Of a DNA stretch of 64,000 nt, positions 35,665 through 44,057 are shown piece by piece. The stretch is from Comamonas aquatica NBRC 14918. GTDB taxonomy: Bacteria; Pseudomonadota; Gammaproteobacteria; Burkholderiales; Burkholderiaceae_C. Numbering within the stretch: position 1 is the stretch's first letter; each line of letters starts with the position of its first letter. The notes beneath the pieces are model-generated. The model ran no database searches. It saw only the letters and a program-made list of their open reading frames with translations, and was not told the origin of the DNA. The stretch lies in NCBI RefSeq assembly GCF_000739875.1, contig NZ_BBJR01000037.1, positions 1 to 64,000 of the forward strand, in the 5' to 3' direction. The position numbers and the translations under genes are program-made.

Positions 35665-36563
35665 CTGCACAGACTTTGAGTGACACCCAAGGCTCGCGCT
35701 GGAGCCAGTTTTACGCGCTGACCAAGCCCCGCGTGGTGCAGCTGATCGTGTTCTGCGCCCTGATCGGCATGGTCCTGGCCATCCCAGGCGTGCCGACGTT
35801 CCAGCAGCTGGGCGACATGGCCGTGGCCTGCCTGGGCATCTGGCTGGTGTCGGCGGCGGCGGCGGCCTTCAACTGCCTGGTCGAGCGCCACATCGATGCG
35901 CGCATGAAGCGCACCAGCTGGCGCCCCACGGCCAAGGGCGATCTGACGCCCCAGCAGGCCCTGGCCTTCTCCGCCATCCTGTGCACGGCCGGTGCGGCCA
36001 TCCTGCTGGCCTTCACCAACACCCTGACCATGTGGCTGACGCTGGCCACCTTCATCGGCTATGCCGTGATCTACACCGTGGTGCTCAAGCCCGCCACGCC
36101 GCAGAACATCGTCATCGGCGGCGCCTCGGGCGCCATGCCCCCCGTGCTGGGCTGGGCGGCCATGACCGGCCAGGTCAACCCCGAGGCGCTGATCCTGTTC
36201 CTCATCATCTTCCTGTGGACGCCCCCGCACTTCTGGGCCCTGGCGCTGTACCGTGTGGACGACTACCGCAAGTCCGGCCTGCCCATGCTGCCTGTGACGC
36301 ACGGCGCCAAGTACACCCAGCTGCAGATCCTGCTGTACACCCTGGTGCTGTTTGCCGGCTGCCTGCTGCCGGTGATCTTCGGCATGAGCGGCTGGCTGTA
36401 CTTCACCGTGGCCTCGGCGCTGTGCCTGGGCTTCAGCTGGTATGCGCTGCGCCTGTGGATGCACTATTCGGACGCCCTGGCGCGCAAGACCTTCCGCTTC
36501 TCGCTGATCCACCTGAGCGGCGTGTTTGCCGCCCTGCTGATCGACCACTACCTGGTGACCTGA
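35661..36563 (+). CDS. ctaB: Protohaem IX farnesyltransferase (haem O synthase)
   Basis: 300 residues, eight to nine membrane helices of the UbiA family. The polyprenyl-diphosphate motif reads [15 protein letters not shown] (N-x3-D-x2-D-like) with the second in [10 protein letters not shown]. It adds a farnesyl group to haem B, making haem O for cytochrome oxidases (also named cyoE). Translationally coupled to ctaA and followed by a terminator at 36632. Confidence 0.96.
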   Translation: MTAQTLSDTQGSRWSQFYALTKPRVVQLIVFCALIGMVLAIPGVPTFQQLGDMAVACLGIWLVSAAAAAFNCLVERHIDARMKRTSWRPTAKGDLTPQQALAFSAILCTAGAAILLAFTNTLTMWLTLATFIGYAVIYTVVLKPATPQNIVIGGASGAMPPVLGWAAMTGQVNPEALILFLIIFLWTPPHFWALALYRVDDYRKSGLPMLPVTHGAKYTQLQILLYTLVLFAGCLLPVIFGMSGWLYFTVASALCLGFSWYALRLWMHYSDALARKTFRFSLIHLSGVFAALLIDHYLVT

Positions 36564-36631
36564 GCGCCCCGCTAACGGCGCTCCACGCCTCTGTCTAGCC
36601 CACGCGGGCTGCGCGCCCAACCTGCCCCCCC

Positions 36632-36658
36632 AAGGCCGCCATTGCGGCCTTGTTTTTT
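36632..36658 (+). terminator. Rho-independent terminator after ctaB
   Basis: Perfect arms AAGGCCGC and GCGGCCTT with loop CATT, followed by GTTTTTT. Confidence 0.88.
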
Positions 36659-37071
36659 GGTGGCAGCCTCCCACCCGTGCCACGCACCACCTCCAGGCAC
36701 GGAGCTCCCTCGGCTAGGTCACACCGCCACATTTCAACCAAAAAGACCTACAACGGGCGTCCAGCCTACGCAGGTTGCTATGCAAAAAAGGCCACATGCG
36801 CGGCCTTGGAGTGGGTGGGAGTAGGACTCCCGCCGAAAGGAGCTGGGTCGGTGCAGACCGCCCCGCTCAGGACGGCCGTTTGCGCCGCTCGTGGCACACC
36901 ACCAAGCCCAGATCTCCCTAGGCCGCCATCACGGCCTTGTTGGGGGGCGACGGCCGTGCACCTGCGCCGCGACCCACTTCCGGACCAGGCACTACATCGA
37001 TGGCGTCACACCGCCCACATTTCAGCCCAAAAGGCCTGCAGCGCCCGTCCAACCTGCGCAGGCTGCTATGC

Positions 37072-37102
37072 AAAAAAAAACAAAGGCCGCATGCGCGGCC
37101 TT
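37072..37102 (-). terminator. Rho-independent terminator after surf1
   Basis: Arms AAGGCCGC and GCGGCCTT (8 bp, 4-base loop) are followed on the minus strand by TGTTTTTTTTT. It closes the cyo-surf1 operon. A weaker duplicate lies in copy A near 36783-36812. Confidence 0.9.
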
Positions 37103-37162
37103 GGAGGGAACGGGGAGCTAGGCTCCCGTCGGAAGGATCCGGGTCGTTCCAGGCCGCCCCAC

Positions 37163-37939
37163 TCAGGACGACCGTTTGCGCCGCTCGTGGCGCACCACCA
37201 GCCAGGCCGCGCCGACCACCATCAGGGCCAGGCCGTACCAGGTCAGCGCATAGACCGCATGGGTGTTGGTGAACTGGATCACCGTCATCCCCGGCCGTGG
37301 CCAGGTGGCCGCCACGGCGGCGCCAGGCAGACCCTGGTCGACAAAGAACGGAGCCACCTGCTGCAGGCCCTTGTCCTGGGCGATCGCCTGCACATCGCGC
37401 GAATGCCAGCGGTCTTCCGCAGGCACGTTGTCCCGCATGAAGCCGCCCTTGGGCTCGGAAAAGCGCAGCAGGCCTTCCACCGTCACGGTCGCGCCCGCAG
37501 CCTCCCGCGGTGCGGCGGCAACCCGGTCCGCGAAGTCCTTGCGCTGCTCCGCAGGCACAAAGCCGCGGTTCACCAGCAACTGGCTGCCGTCGGCCTGCTG
37601 CAGCGGCGTCAGCAGCCAGAAGCCGGCGCCCAGCTCGGTCACGGCCTGGGTCAGCACGCTGCGCCCTTCCATCCACTGGCCCTGGGCCTGCACGGGCAGG
37701 TATTCATGCGTGGACGGCTGCACCTGCGGCCAGGCCGCCGCGGCCGGCACCGGCACGGGGGCGCTGTGCACGCGGGTGTTGACCCGCTCGATCAGGTCCA
37801 GCTTCCAGGCGCGGCGCTGCACCTGCCAGGTGCCCAGGCTGAGGAAGGAAATAAAAAGGGCGATGCCCGCTAGCGCGAGCACCGCCTTCACGAAGGTGGA
37901 GCGAGAGCGCCGGGGCGCCCTCGTGGTGTCAACCGTCAT
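37163..37939 (-). CDS. surf1: SURF1 family oxidase assembly protein
   Basis: 258 residues. Two membrane helices (about 17-37 and 225-247) flank the SURF1 domain. The signatures SLGTWQVQRRAWK, LLVNRGFVP, and the C-terminal NTHAVYALTWYGLALM are present. SURF1 helps insert haem into subunit I of haem-copper oxidases. The start at 37939 is 2 bases after the cyoD stop, so it is the last gene of cyoABCD-surf1. In Paracoccus a dedicated surf1q sits with the ba3 quinol oxidase, a similar arrangement. Confidence 0.93.
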   Translation of the reverse strand: MTVDTTRAPRRSRSTFVKAVLALAGIALFISFLSLGTWQVQRRAWKLDLIERVNTRVHSAPVPVPAAAAWPQVQPSTHEYLPVQAQGQWMEGRSVLTQAVTELGAGFWLLTPLQQADGSQLLVNRGFVPAEQRKDFADRVAAAPREAAGATVTVEGLLRFSEPKGGFMRDNVPAEDRWHSRDVQAIAQDKGLQQVAPFFVDQGLPGAAVAATWPRPGMTVIQFTNTHAVYALTWYGLALMVVGAAWLVVRHERRKRSS

Positions 37940-37941
37940 GT

Positions 37942-38406
37942 TCAGTTGCTGCTGTGGCCACTGTGTGCGGCGGCAGGTTCTGCCGCGGGTTGCACGGCCG
38001 CAGGGGCCGGCGCCGCGACCGCGGGCTGGTCCACCGGAGGCAGGTCGGTGTGGCTGGGCATCATGTTGGTGTTCATGTGGAACATGACCCACAAGGTACC
38101 CGCCAGGGTGATGGCCACGAAGACCACCGAGAAGATGGTGGACAGCATGGTCCAGCCGCCCTGGATCTTGCCGTTCATGTGCAGGAAGAAGTACATGTGG
38201 ACCACCACCTGCACGGCGGCAAACAGGCCCAGCACCATTGCGGCGGTGGCACGGTTGTCGATCACCTTGGCCATGACCAGCCAGAAGGGGATCACGGTCA
38301 GGATGACCGCCAGGATAAAGCCGGTGACGTAGCCGCCAGTGGTGACGTGAATCTCTTCCTCACCGTGGTGGTCGTCGTGACCAGCATGCAGATCATGCGC
38401 GCTCAT
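37942..38406 (-). CDS. cyoD: Quinol oxidase subunit IV
   Basis: 154 residues, three membrane helices (YVTGFILAVILTVIPFWLVM, AMVLGLFAAVQVVVHMYFFL, and STIFSVVFVAITLAGTLWVM). The N-terminus is His-rich. Beyond the usual 110 residues there is a Pro/Ala-rich tail of about 40 residues, longer than E. coli CyoD. It stabilises the CuB site of the oxidase. The start codon directly follows the cyoC stop. Confidence 0.94.
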   Translation of the reverse strand: MSAHDLHAGHDDHHGEEEIHVTTGGYVTGFILAVILTVIPFWLVMAKVIDNRATAAMVLGLFAAVQVVVHMYFFLHMNGKIQGGWTMLSTIFSVVFVAITLAGTLWVMFHMNTNMMPSHTDLPPVDQPAVAAPAPAAVQPAAEPAAAHSGHSSN

Positions 38407-39021
38407 TTACAGCACCCCCATCAAATACACAAAGGTGAACACACCGATCCAGACCACATCCAAGAAGTGCCAGAACATCGACAGGCACATCAGGCGGCGG
38501 TTGTTTTCACGGGTCAGGCCATGCTTGCCCAGCTGGATCATCAGCACGATCAGCCAGATCAGGCCGAAGGTCACGTGCAAACCGTGGGTGCCCACCAGGG
38601 TGAAGAAGGCCGAGCCGAAGGCGCTGGACTGGGGTGTCAGGCCTTCGTGCATCAGGTGCGCGAACTCATACAGTTCCACCGCCAGGAAGGCCAGACCGAA
38701 CAGGCCGGTGATGGCCAGCCAGGTCAGGGTGCCCTTCAGGTTGCCCTTTTGCTTCTGGATCAGCGCAAAGCCGAAAGTGATCGACGAGATCAGCAGGAAG
38801 GCCGTGTTCAGGGCCACCAGCTTCAGGTCGAACAGCTCGGCGCCCGTGGGGCCGCCGGCGTAGCTGCGACCCAGCACGCCGAAGGTGGCGAACAGGGCTG
38901 CAAAGATGAGGCAGTCGCTCATCAGGTACAGCCAGAAGCCCAGCGAAGTGCCGTTCTCGGGATGGGGCTCGTGCGCGGGGTGGTACTCGCGCTGACCCGC
39001 TTGGATGGAAATATTAGACAT
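38407..39021 (-). CDS. cyoC: Quinol oxidase subunit III
   Basis: 204 residues, five membrane helices, with [17 protein letters not shown] at the start and the conserved [16 protein letters not shown] at the end. Subunit III of the haem-copper oxidase family, short quinol type. It overlaps cyoB by 8 bases. Confidence 0.96.
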   Translation of the reverse strand: MSNISIQAGQREYHPAHEPHPENGTSLGFWLYLMSDCLIFAALFATFGVLGRSYAGGPTGAELFDLKLVALNTAFLLISSITFGFALIQKQKGNLKGTLTWLAITGLFGLAFLAVELYEFAHLMHEGLTPQSSAFGSAFFTLVGTHGLHVTFGLIWLIVLMIQLGKHGLTRENNRRLMCLSMFWHFLDVVWIGVFTFVYLMGVL

Positions 39022-41017
39022 GGCGTGCGAGCTGTTCAGTACGTGCGTCTTCCGTCGCCTGCACTTCAGCTGCAGGGATGTAGTAGTCGCGGTTGTAGTT
39101 GAAGGTGTGGATGATCGAAGCCAGGATCATGCCGGCGAAGGACACCACGGCCAGCCACCAGATGTGCCAGATCAGCGCAAAGCCCAGCACCATGGCGATC
39201 ATGGAGATCACGAAGCCGGCGCCCGTGTTCTTGGGCATGTGCAGGTCTTCGAAGCCGTTCAGCGGACGCTGATAGCCGTGCTTCTTCATGTCCCACCAGG
39301 CGTCGATGTCGTACACCACGGGGGTCTTGGCGAAGTTGTACGCGGGAGGTGGCGAGGAAGTCGCCCACTCCAGGGTACGGCCACCCCAGGGGTCGCCCGT
39401 CACGTCACGCAGCTTGTCGCGCTGGAAGTAGGACACCACCAGTTGCAGCAGGAAAGCACCGATACCGCAGGCGATGATGGCCACACCAACGGCAGCGATC
39501 ACGAACCAGATCTGCAGCGATTGGTCATCGAAATGGCTCACGCGGCGGGTCACGCCCATCAGGCCCAGGATGTACAGCGGTGTGAAGGCGACCCAGAAGC
39601 CAACCAGCCAGCACCAGAAGGACACCTTGCCCCAGAACTCGTTGAGGCGGTAGCCGAAGGCCTTGGGGAACCAGTAGTTGATACCGGCCAGCAGACCGAA
39701 CACCACGCCGCCGATGATCACGTTGTGGAAGTGGGCGATCAGGAACAGCGAGTTGTGCAGCACGAAGTCGGCAGGAGGCACAGCCAGCAGCACGCCGGTC
39801 ATACCGCCGATGGCGAAGGTGCACATGAAGCCCACCGTCCACATCATGGGCGGCTTGAAGGCAATGCGGCCCTTGTACATGGTGAACAGCCAGTTGAAGA
39901 TCTTCGCGCCCGTGGGGATCGAGATGATCATCGTGGTGATACCGAAGAAGGTATTCACCGCTGCGCCGGACCCCATGGTGAAGAAGTGGTGCAGCCACAC
40001 CAGCCAGGACAGCACGGTGATACACACGGTCGCGTACACCATGGAGGTGTAGCCGAACAGGCGCTTCTTGGAGTAGGTCGCCACGATTTCGGAGAAGATG
40101 CCGAAGACAGGCAGCACCAGGATGTAGACCTCAGGGTGGCCCCAGATCCAGATCAGGTTCACGTACAGCATGGGGTTGCCGCCCAGCTCGTTCGTGAAGA
40201 ACTGCGTGCCGAAGTAGCGGTCCATGGACATCAGCACCAGGGCTGCGGTCAGGATCGGGAACGAGGCGACGATCAGCGCGTTGGTGCACAGCGAGGTCCA
40301 CACGAACACAGGCATCTTCATCAGGTTCATGCCGGGGGCACGCATCTTGATGATGGTCACGATCAGGTTGATACCCGACAGCGTGGTGCCCACACCCGAC
40401 AGCTGCAGCGCCCAGATGTAGTAGTCCAGACCCACACCCGGATTCTGGTTGCCCAGATTGGACAGCGCCAGCCAGCCGGAGGTCGAGAACTCACCCAGGA
40501 ACAGCGACACCATCACCAGCACGGCGCCGGTGGTGGTCATCCAGAACGAGAAGTTGTTCAGGAAGGGGAACGACACGTCGCGCGCACCGATCTGCAGCGG
40601 GATCAGGTAGTTCATGAAACCCGTGACCAAGGGCATGGCCACGAAGAAGATCATGATCACGCCGTGCGCGGTGAAGATCTGGTCGTAGTGGTGTGGAGGC
40701 AGGTAGCCCAGGTTGTCACCAAAGGCCATGGCCTGCTGGATACGCATCATCACCGCGTCGGCAAAGCCGCGCAGCAGCATGACGATACCCAGGATGATGT
40801 ACATGATGCCGATCTTCTTGTGGTCGATCGAGCAGATCCAGTCGCGCCACAGGGGACCCCACAGCTTGAACTTGGTCAGTGCGGCCATCATCACGAGGCC
40901 GCCGAGCACCACGGCAATAAAGGTCCACAGCACGATGGGCTCATGCGCCATCGGTATGGAGTCCCAGCTGATCCGCCCAATCAGCGGATCGTGGGGCAGC
41001 GTTGTTTGTCCAGACAT
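39014..41017 (-). CDS. cyoB: Quinol oxidase subunit I
   Basis: 667 residues, about 15 membrane helices. The CuB ligand and cross-linked Tyr are in [11 protein letters not shown], the further CuB histidines in WLHHFFTMG and the haem histidines in [12 protein letters not shown]. It carries the binuclear centre where O2 is reduced and protons are pumped (the D-channel Glu is in HPEVY). Whether the haem set is b-o3 or b-a3 is not readable from sequence; adjacent ctaA and surf1 raise the second option. Confidence 0.97.
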   Translation of the reverse strand: MSGQTTLPHDPLIGRISWDSIPMAHEPIVLWTFIAVVLGGLVMMAALTKFKLWGPLWRDWICSIDHKKIGIMYIILGIVMLLRGFADAVMMRIQQAMAFGDNLGYLPPHHYDQIFTAHGVIMIFFVAMPLVTGFMNYLIPLQIGARDVSFPFLNNFSFWMTTTGAVLVMVSLFLGEFSTSGWLALSNLGNQNPGVGLDYYIWALQLSGVGTTLSGINLIVTIIKMRAPGMNLMKMPVFVWTSLCTNALIVASFPILTAALVLMSMDRYFGTQFFTNELGGNPMLYVNLIWIWGHPEVYILVLPVFGIFSEIVATYSKKRLFGYTSMVYATVCITVLSWLVWLHHFFTMGSGAAVNTFFGITTMIISIPTGAKIFNWLFTMYKGRIAFKPPMMWTVGFMCTFAIGGMTGVLLAVPPADFVLHNSLFLIAHFHNVIIGGVVFGLLAGINYWFPKAFGYRLNEFWGKVSFWCWLVGFWVAFTPLYILGLMGVTRRVSHFDDQSLQIWFVIAAVGVAIIACGIGAFLLQLVVSYFQRDKLRDVTGDPWGGRTLEWATSSPPPAYNFAKTPVVYDIDAWWDMKKHGYQRPLNGFEDLHMPKNTGAGFVISMIAMVLGFALIWHIWWLAVVSFAGMILASIIHTFNYNRDYYIPAAEVQATEDARTEQLARHV

Positions 41018-41078
41018 AGTTGTGTCTCTTTCAGTGGCTGCCTGACGCGCCGGAGCGCATCAAGGCCGCCGTCCTTGC

Positions 41079-42125
41079 TTATTGCTGTGCCACAGCACCC
41101 TGGGAATCGCGCTGGTCCAGGAGGGCCACCACGCGGTCTGCGTTCTCCACCGAGCACACATCGTCAGGCAGGTTCAGGCCCACCTTCTTCATGTAGGCCG
41201 CGCCGCCAGCAGCGTCGATGGCCATCATGTGGTGCATGCACATCTTTCCCTCTTCCACGCACATGTTCAGCACGCGGTTGTAGAGCCCGTCCTGCACGGA
41301 CGAGAAGCGGGTCACAGGGTGACGCTCGCTGGGCTTGACCAGATCCAGGTAGGAGGCACGATCGAGCACCTTGCCTTCGGTCTTGGCCTGCTGCACCCAG
41401 GCGTCGAAGCCTTCGTTGCTCAGGCCGTGGAACTTGAAGGTCATGCCCGAGAAGCCCGCACCGCTGTAGTGCGAGTTCAGGCCCTTGTAGGTGCCTTCCT
41501 TGTTGATCACGGCGTTCAGCTGGGTCTCCATGCCAGGCATGGCATAGATCATGCCGGCCAGATCAGGCACGTAGAACGCGGCCATGGTCGAGGTGGCGGT
41601 CAGCTTGAAGCGGATGGGACGGTCCACCGGCGCGGCAAATTCGTTCACCGTGGCAATGCCTTGCTCGGGGTACAGGAACAGCCACTTCCAGTCCATGGAC
41701 ACCACCTGCACTTCCAGCGGCTGGACGTTAGGGTCCAGGGGCTTGGTTTCCGAGATGCGGTCCAGGGGACGGTAGGGATCCAGCTTGTGGGTGCTGATCC
41801 AGGTCAAAGCGCCCAAAGCAATAATGATGATTAATGGAACACTCCAGATGACCAGCTCCAGAGCGGTCGAGTGGTGCCATTCCGGGTCGTACTCGGCCTC
41901 GGTGTTCGACTGGCGGTACTTCCAGGCAAACAACAGGGTCAGCAGGATCACGGGAACGATGATGATCAGCATCAACAAGGTGGCAGTCACCACCAAGTCG
42001 CCTTGCTGAGCAGCAATGTCCCCTGCGGGATTGAGCACGACGGCCTTGCTGCAGCCCGTGAGGGTCGCTAGCAGAGCCGCGGCAGCGAGCCAGGCTGGCC
42101 CGCGGTTTTCCGTGGATGTAGGCAT
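41079..42125 (-). CDS. cyoA: Quinol oxidase subunit II
   Basis: 348 residues. A lipobox LTGC at residues 22-25 marks a lipoprotein. Two membrane helices (about 45-70 and 90-112) precede the cupredoxin domain. The CuA ligands of cytochrome c oxidases are missing; the place reads SHYSGAGFSGM as in ubiquinol oxidases. The C-terminal tail has CVEEGKMCMHHMM, a Cys/His/Met-rich stretch I do not recall from E. coli CyoA. It is the first gene of the operon. Confidence 0.95.
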   Translation of the reverse strand: MPTSTENRGPAWLAAAALLATLTGCSKAVVLNPAGDIAAQQGDLVVTATLLMLIIIVPVILLTLLFAWKYRQSNTEAEYDPEWHHSTALELVIWSVPLIIIIALGALTWISTHKLDPYRPLDRISETKPLDPNVQPLEVQVVSMDWKWLFLYPEQGIATVNEFAAPVDRPIRFKLTATSTMAAFYVPDLAGMIYAMPGMETQLNAVINKEGTYKGLNSHYSGAGFSGMTFKFHGLSNEGFDAWVQQAKTEGKVLDRASYLDLVKPSERHPVTRFSSVQDGLYNRVLNMCVEEGKMCMHHMMAIDAAGGAAYMKKVGLNLPDDVCSVENADRVVALLDQRDSQGAVAQQ

Positions 42126-42251
42126 GCTGTGAACGCGAAAAAACGCGCGTTGTTAGGTGTAAACGCGGATAACAAAACCTGCCGAATTTACTCCGCCTGT
42201 CCATCTTCCTGCGCCCCTTTGGTGCTCAACGCAGTGCCGTGTGTTGTCTTT

Positions 42252-42282
42252 ATGTAGGAACTTGACACCAGCCCGTGTCAAT
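42252..42282 (-). promoter_or_regulatory. Probable cyoA promoter
   Basis: On the minus strand a perfect -35 TTGACA (42277-42282) and TACATA (42252-42257) are separated by 19 bp. The FNR box lies directly upstream of the -35 box, centred near -44. The spacing is long, so this is tentative. Confidence 0.4.
42263..42282. promoter_or_regulatory. Inverted repeat TTGACAC-N6-GTGTCAA in the cyo promoter region
   Basis: Perfect 7-bp arms at 42263-42269 and 42276-42282 cover the likely -35 box. The cognate regulator is unknown to me. Confidence 0.6.
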
Positions 42283-42296
42283 TGATTTCCATCAAA
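42283..42296. promoter_or_regulatory. FNR/ANR-type box
   Basis: TTGATTTCCATCAA matches the consensus TTGAT-N4-ATCAA at all ten defined positions, 158 bp upstream of cyoA. FNR-type proteins control cyo expression by oxygen in other bacteria. Confidence 0.75.
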
Positions 42297-42317
42297 GCGT
42301 CTCTAAATCCTTGTTTT

Positions 42318-42335
42318 TTCAGGAAATCCTGAAAT
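42318..42335. promoter_or_regulatory. Perfect palindrome TTTCAGGA-AA-TCCTGAAA
   Basis: Eight-base perfect arms with a 2-base centre, in the divergent cyoA/MFS region. Operator-like; the regulator is unknown. Confidence 0.6.
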
Positions 42336-42348
42336 AAATAAAACCCAT

Positions 42349-42362
42349 TGATAAATGTCAAG
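42349..42362. promoter_or_regulatory. Second FNR-like box, one mismatch
   Basis: TTGATAAATGTCAA matches TTGAT-N4-ATCAA at nine of ten positions. It lies 224 bp from cyoA and 186 bp from the MFS gene, in the 422-bp divergent gap 42126-42547. Confidence 0.5.
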
Positions 42363-42547
42363 GGCACCCCCACATTGGGGCAAGCCAGCCACAGGGCACT
42401 CCCACTTTGTCGCCATGGTTTTTGCCACTTGCATAGCGCTTCAGCCTCCCGACAAACCCTTCTCCTACACGGTGGGCAGGCAAATCTCGCTTGTTGACGC
42501 ACATCAAGCGGCGTACAAGAGGTGCATCGTCTCGAGGAGTTGCACCT

Positions 42548-43888
42548 ATGACCAGCTTTGCACACCCTGGCTCCCCTTCTGGAACAGCACCCGTCGATCC
42601 CGGCTTGGCCCATGCCCACGGCCACCAAGACGTGACCCCCGGTGAGATTGCCGCCGGCGTCATCATCGGCCGGGCCTCCGAATACTTTGACTTCTTCGTG
42701 TTCGGCATCGCCTGCGTGCTGGTGTTCCCCTATGTGTACTTTCCCTTCCTGACCACGCTCAACGGCATGCTGGCGGCCTTTGCCGTGTTCGCGCTGGCCT
42801 TCTTCGCCCGCCCGGTCGGTACGGCCGCGGGCATGGCCGTGCAACGCCGCTGGGGCATGGCCGTCAAACTGACGATTGCCCTGTTCCTGCTGGGCAGCGC
42901 CACCGTGGGCATCGCCCTGCTGCCGGGCTATGAAAGCATCGGCGTGGCGGCCATCTGGTGGCTGGTGGGCCTGCGCGTGGCGCAGGGCCTGGCCGTGGGT
43001 GGCTCCTGGGAAGGGCTGCCGTCCTTGCTGGCGATGAATGCGCCCAAGGCCAAGCGGGGCTGGTACGCCATGATCGGGCAACTGGGGGCGCCGATCGGCT
43101 TCGTGGCGGCCGCCTCGGTGTTCGCCTACATCTACGGCCAGCTCTCGCACGAGGAGCTTCTGGCCTGGGGCTGGCGCTATCCCTTCTGCGTGGCCTTTGC
43201 CATCAACGTGGTGGCCTTGTTTGCCCGCCTGCGCCTGGTCGCGGACGAGAGCTACACCACCATGTTCCAGACCCTGGAGCTCACGCCCACGCCCACGCTT
43301 GAGTTGGCGCGCAGCGGTGAGGGCCGCAACGTGTTCCTGGGCGCGCTGGCCGCGCTGGCCAGCTTTGCGCTGTTCCACCTGGTCACCGTGTTCCCGCTGT
43401 CCTGGATGACCTTGTACGGCGAAGCTTCGCCCCCGCAGATCCTGTGGACCCAGGTGGCGGGCGCGCTGGTGGCCTGCGCGGCCATCGTGCTGTCGGGCTG
43501 GATGGCGGACCGCTTTGGCCGCCGCAACACCCTGGGCGCCATGGCGGTGCTGATCGGCCTGTTCAGCTTTGCCACGCCGATGCTGCTCAATGGCGGCACC
43601 GCCGGCCAGAACCTGTTCATCCTGATTGGTTTTGCGCTGCTGGGCCTGTCGTACGGCCAATCCTCGGGCACGGTCACGGCCAACTTCTCGCGCAAGTTCC
43701 GCTTTGTGGGGGCAGCCTACTCGGCCGACCTCGCCTGGCTGCTGGGCGCGGCCCTGGCACCCCTGGTGGCCCTGTACCTGTCCTCGCACTTCGGTCCGGT
43801 GGCGGTCGGGGGTTACCTGCTGTCGGGGGCCGTCTGCACCCTGGCCGCGCTGGGCATCAACCGGGCGCTGGAGACCTCGCGCAAATAA
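42548..43888 (+). CDS. MFS transporter, metabolite:H+ symporter-like
   Basis: 446 residues, about twelve membrane helices. The opening IIGRASEYFDFFVFGIA resembles the metabolite:proton symporter group (dicarboxylate, proline-betaine or shikimate carriers). The MFS loop motif appears as GWMADRFGRRN. The substrate cannot be named. The ATG at 42548 has GAGGAG 8 bases before it. It is transcribed divergently from cyoA and followed by a terminator. Confidence 0.88.
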   Translation: MTSFAHPGSPSGTAPVDPGLAHAHGHQDVTPGEIAAGVIIGRASEYFDFFVFGIACVLVFPYVYFPFLTTLNGMLAAFAVFALAFFARPVGTAAGMAVQRRWGMAVKLTIALFLLGSATVGIALLPGYESIGVAAIWWLVGLRVAQGLAVGGSWEGLPSLLAMNAPKAKRGWYAMIGQLGAPIGFVAAASVFAYIYGQLSHEELLAWGWRYPFCVAFAINVVALFARLRLVADESYTTMFQTLELTPTPTLELARSGEGRNVFLGALAALASFALFHLVTVFPLSWMTLYGEASPPQILWTQVAGALVACAAIVLSGWMADRFGRRNTLGAMAVLIGLFSFATPMLLNGGTAGQNLFILIGFALLGLSYGQSSGTVTANFSRKFRFVGAAYSADLAWLLGAALAPLVALYLSSHFGPVAVGGYLLSGAVCTLAALGINRALETSRK

Positions 43889-43909
43889 GACCTCCACGCC
43901 GCACACCCC

Positions 43910-43937
43910 AGGCCTGCTGTCTCCAGCAGGCCTTTTT
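43910..43937 (+). terminator. Rho-independent terminator after the MFS gene
   Basis: 10-bp perfect arms AGGCCTGCTG and CAGCAGGCCT with loop TCTC, then TTTTG. Confidence 0.88.
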
Positions 43938-44057
43938 GCTGCCCGTTTACCAGCACGGACCGCATGCGCTTTGACCAGACCGGCCGATCCACGGCGGCGG
44001 CCTGCCTAGAATGGTCGGCCGCTTTGTTTTTGACGCTTCTTCTTCGCGCAGCACACC

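Larger units (their letters stand above)
36632..37214. repeat. Imperfect tandem duplication (two units of about 290 bp) between ctaB and surf1
   Basis: Copy A runs about 36632-36918 and copy B about 36919-37214. Matching landmarks are 287-296 bp apart: AGGCCGCCAT at 36633 and 36920, CACACCGCC at 36720 and 37007, GCTATGCAAAAAA near 36777 and 37065, and CTCAGGAC at 36866 and 37162. Copy B ends in the 3' part of surf1. Copy A holds a decayed duplicate of those last codons (VVCHERRKRPS and a stop in the surf1 frame). Apart from terminators the 36564-37162 gap has no gene. Confidence 0.85.

Noticed and set aside
36632-37214. CRISPR-like array
   Set aside because: Only two units of about 290 bp with no short direct repeats and spacers; it is a tandem duplication.
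36650-37873. Plus-strand 407-codon frame running through the tandem duplication and surf1
   Set aside because: It crosses terminators and lies antisense to surf1. The duplication explains its internal similarity.
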